Source: Rhodoferax ferrireducens (GTDB lineage: Bacteria; Pseudomonadota; Gammaproteobacteria; Burkholderiales; Burkholderiaceae_C). From it: a stretch of DNA of 64,000 nt. The number at the start of each line of letters is the position of its first letter. The stretch's first letter is position 1. Positions 62,283-64,000 of this stretch are shown one piece after another. The position numbers and the translations under genes are program-made. The DNA lies in NCBI RefSeq assembly GCF_003347515.1, contig NZ_QEII01000276.1:16185-80184 (forward strand), written 5' to 3'. A model generated the notes under the pieces. The model saw only the letters and a list, made by a program, of their open reading frames with translations. It was not told the origin of the DNA and ran no database searches.

Positions 62283-62852
62283 ATGAAAACATGTCTTATT
62301 TTGATTGATGCACAAGAGTCGTTCCGCCAGCGTCCGTATTTCACGACGACCGACCTGCCCGTCTACATCGCCGCGCAAAACGCCTTGATTGACGGCTGCG
62401 TGGCGCTTGGCGTGCCGATCGCGCGGGTCTTTCACGTCGATGGCTCCAAGACCGCCAGCAATCCGTTTGCGCTCGAGTCCGGTTTTGTCAAACCGCTGGA
62501 AGAACTGCACGCGTTCGACGCCGCCACCACCTTTTACAAGAGCCGCCACAGCGCGCTGGTCGGCACGGGACTGGACGTGTGGCTGACGCAAAACGGTATT
62601 CAACGGCTGATCATCAGCGGCATCCGCACCGAACAATGCTGCGAAACTACGACACGCCACGCATCGGATCTGGGCTGGACCGTCGACTACGTGCTGGACG
62701 CCACACTGACCTGGGACATGCAGCATCTGGACGGATCAATATTGAGCGCCGCCGACATCAAGGCGCGCACCGCGGCGGTACTCAAGGACCGCTTCGCCAC
62801 CATTTGCAATGTGCAGCAGGCGCTGGCGCGCGCGACAGAAACAACAGCATGA
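62283..62852 (+). CDS. Isochorismatase-family cysteine hydrolase
   Basis: This 189-residue hydrolase belongs to the isochorismatase-like superfamily. The N-terminal CLILIDAQESFRQRPYF carries the catalytic Asp, FYKSRHSALVGTGLDVWL the Lys, and ISGIRTEQCCETTTRHASDLGWTVDYVLDATLTW the nucleophile Cys. Typical members hydrolyse amides or N-carbamoyl compounds. It is followed after 22 bases by a GlxA-like regulator, which suggests the pair handles one inducible small-molecule pathway. Substrate is not predictable. Confidence 0.9.
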   Translation: MKTCLILIDAQESFRQRPYFTTTDLPVYIAAQNALIDGCVALGVPIARVFHVDGSKTASNPFALESGFVKPLEELHAFDAATTFYKSRHSALVGTGLDVWLTQNGIQRLIISGIRTEQCCETTTRHASDLGWTVDYVLDATLTWDMQHLDGSILSAADIKARTAAVLKDRFATICNVQQALARATETTA

Positions 62853-62874
62853 GCCGCATGCCGATGCCGCGCCC

Positions 62875-63927
62875 ATGAGCCGGACTGAACCTTGGCAAGC
62901 CCGGTCACCCGCACCGATTCAGGTCCTGTTTGCGCTGCTGCCCGACAGTCTGGTGCTGGACTGGGCCGGTCCCGCCGAAGCCCTGCGACTGGCCAATCAA
63001 TGTCTGAACGCACAGGGCCAGGACGCCCGTTTTGCCTTGCAGTTCATCGGCACCCAGTTGGAGGCCGCCACCTCGGTGGGCTGCACGATCAGCGGCCTGC
63101 AGCCTCTGCCCAGTCCCCTGATCGCCAGCCCGACCACGCCGACCTGGGTGGTGCTGGTCGGCCAGCCCGGTCAGACGATGGACGTGAACAATGAGTCCAG
63201 CCGGGCCCTGCTGCACTGGCTGCGCGGCCTGCGCCTGGCCCCGCACGCACTGGAGCTGGTGACCGTGTGCGCAGGCGCGGTGTTGGCCGCCCACGCCGGA
63301 CTGCTGGCCGGGCGGCGCGTCACCACGCACCACCAACATCTGGACGAACTTCAGGCCGTGGAACCCGCGTGCCAGGTGGTGAGCAACCGGGTGTTTGTGG
63401 AGGATGCGCCGGTCTACAGCAGCGCCGGCGTCACCACGGGGGTTGACCTCATCCTGCACCGCATTGCCGGCCTGTGCGGTGAAGCCATCGCCGCGCAAGT
63501 GGCGCAGACCATGGTGGTCGCCATGCGCCGGGGCCCGCAGGACCCGGAGTTATCGCCCTTCGTGGCCTACCGCGACCACCTGCACCCTGCCCTGCACCGG
63601 GTGCAGGACGCCGTCAGCCAGCAACCCGCGCAGGGTTGGACCGTGCCCGCCATGGCGAACGTCGCCCATACCTCGCCGCGGCATCTGACGCGGCTGTTCA
63701 TGGAACAGGCGGGCATTGCGCCTTTACAGTACCTGCGACGCATCCGTCTCGCCGTGGCACAAACGGCGCTGCAATCGGGGCGCAATGTGACCCAGGCAGC
63801 TGAGATGGCGGGCTTCAGTTCCGACACCCAGCTGCGCCGCGCATGGCATCAGTTCGATATGGCAGGCACGCCATCCGTAAGCAACTGGGGAACACACATT
63901 GACGCGATGAGCGCGTCAATGCATTAG
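62875..63927 (+). CDS. GlxA-family transcriptional regulator (DJ-1/PfpI + AraC HTH)
   Basis: This 350-residue regulator starts at ATG 62875 (MSRTEPWQARSP). Residues 15-200 form a DJ-1/PfpI-like sensor domain with VTVCAGAVLAAHAGLLAGRRVTTHH and SAGVTTGVDLILHRIAGLCGEAIA, and the usual nucleophile region is VCAG. Residues 240-340 form an AraC HTH (QGWTVPAMANVAHTSPRHLTRLFMEQAGIAPLQYLRRIRLAVAQTALQSG and VTQAAEMAGFSSDTQLRRAWHQF). GlxA regulators control amino-acid or nitrogen-compound genes and probably act on the upstream hydrolase. An earlier in-frame start at 62809 is less likely. Confidence 0.92.
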   Translation: MSRTEPWQARSPAPIQVLFALLPDSLVLDWAGPAEALRLANQCLNAQGQDARFALQFIGTQLEAATSVGCTISGLQPLPSPLIASPTTPTWVVLVGQPGQTMDVNNESSRALLHWLRGLRLAPHALELVTVCAGAVLAAHAGLLAGRRVTTHHQHLDELQAVEPACQVVSNRVFVEDAPVYSSAGVTTGVDLILHRIAGLCGEAIAAQVAQTMVVAMRRGPQDPELSPFVAYRDHLHPALHRVQDAVSQQPAQGWTVPAMANVAHTSPRHLTRLFMEQAGIAPLQYLRRIRLAVAQTALQSGRNVTQAAEMAGFSSDTQLRRAWHQFDMAGTPSVSNWGTHIDAMSASMH

Positions 63928-63930
63928 TCG

Positions 63931-64000
63931 TCAACGAATGGTTTGAGGTTGCCAGCGATGGGGCAGCAAGTCGCCCACCTGACTGGCGCGTTGGGTCGGC
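63931..64000 (-). pseudogene. Possible C-terminus of an IS66-like transposase, cut by window edge
   Basis: The minus strand reads PTQRASQVGDLLPHRWQPQTIR before a stop at 63931-63933, open to the window end. The short LLPHRW-type ending is similar to the last residues of IS66-family transposases. Only 22 residues are visible, so this is tentative. It would mark an insertion sequence just beyond the window. Confidence 0.35.

Noticed and set aside
1..64000. tRNA, rRNA or CRISPR arrays.
   Set aside because: I looked for T-loop motifs, rRNA-like stretches and regularly spaced repeats and found none that hold up; the 29.3-29.6 kb repeats are too few and irregular for CRISPR.

Overview
The window looks like a chromosomal segment of a betaproteobacterium of the order Burkholderiales, most likely a Comamonadaceae member related to Rhodoferax or Polaromonas. 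The basis is high GC content, the conserved mltG-tmk-holB-pilZ-tatD gene order, the pcnB-folK and hda-HAD-purM neighbourhoods, and short interspersed repeats of a kind I associate with that family. This placement is inference from gene order and composition; no marker such as rRNA is present.

Region 1 (1-21.7 kb) is a plus-strand metal-stress island. It starts with two TPM-domain genes (the first cut by the window edge). Next come small periplasmic or membrane proteins (a Met-rich lipoprotein, DUF302, SHOCT), a wrecked metallo-beta-lactamase-fold gene and an AMP/thymidine-phosphorylase-like enzyme. A YHS protein and a YHS-bearing copper P1B-ATPase follow, then an extra FtsH. A compact export-like cassette (LolA-like protein, ABC ATPase, a double-length permease, an outer-membrane barrel) leads into a CusCBA-type copper/silver RND efflux operon with a CusR-like box in front. 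The adaptor carries a fused CusF domain. No metal-sensing regulator is encoded nearby, so control is probably in trans.

Region 2 (21.7-29.7 kb) is a decayed mobile region. It holds a mercury-resistance operon in pieces: a merR 3' remnant, a MerR-type operator, and merT cut in two. A 3.4-kb segment lies between the merT halves and carries a truncated TnpT/KfrA-like gene, a CxxC protein, a frameshifted DUF2026 gene and a DedA-PAP2 fusion. The merT 3' half is followed by an intact merP and a Cys-rich small gene. Next is a divergent tyrosine recombinase plus KfrA-domain coiled-coil pair resembling the TnpS/TnpT resolution module of Tn4651/Tn5041-type transposons, then about 0.9 kb with repeats but no recognisable gene.

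Region 3 (29.7-56.7 kb) is ordinary core genome: ankyrin protein, tatD, pilZ, holB, tmk, mltG, ygfZ, a thioesterase-GNAT fusion, an esterase and an iron alcohol dehydrogenase. A transglutaminase/ATP-grasp/alpha-E group follows, interrupted by a hemerythrin and a chemoreceptor. The region ends with a RidA-like protein, a second chemoreceptor, folK, pcnB, a HAD phosphatase, hda, an AI-2E-family permease and purM.

Region 4 (56.7-64 kb) is more accessory: a transposase tail, a PEP-CTERM protein, a fic pseudogene with at least two frameshifts, an MFS transporter, a secreted protein, an AT-rich lipoprotein, an isochorismatase-like hydrolase with a GlxA/AraC-type regulator, and a possible IS66-like 3' end at the window edge.
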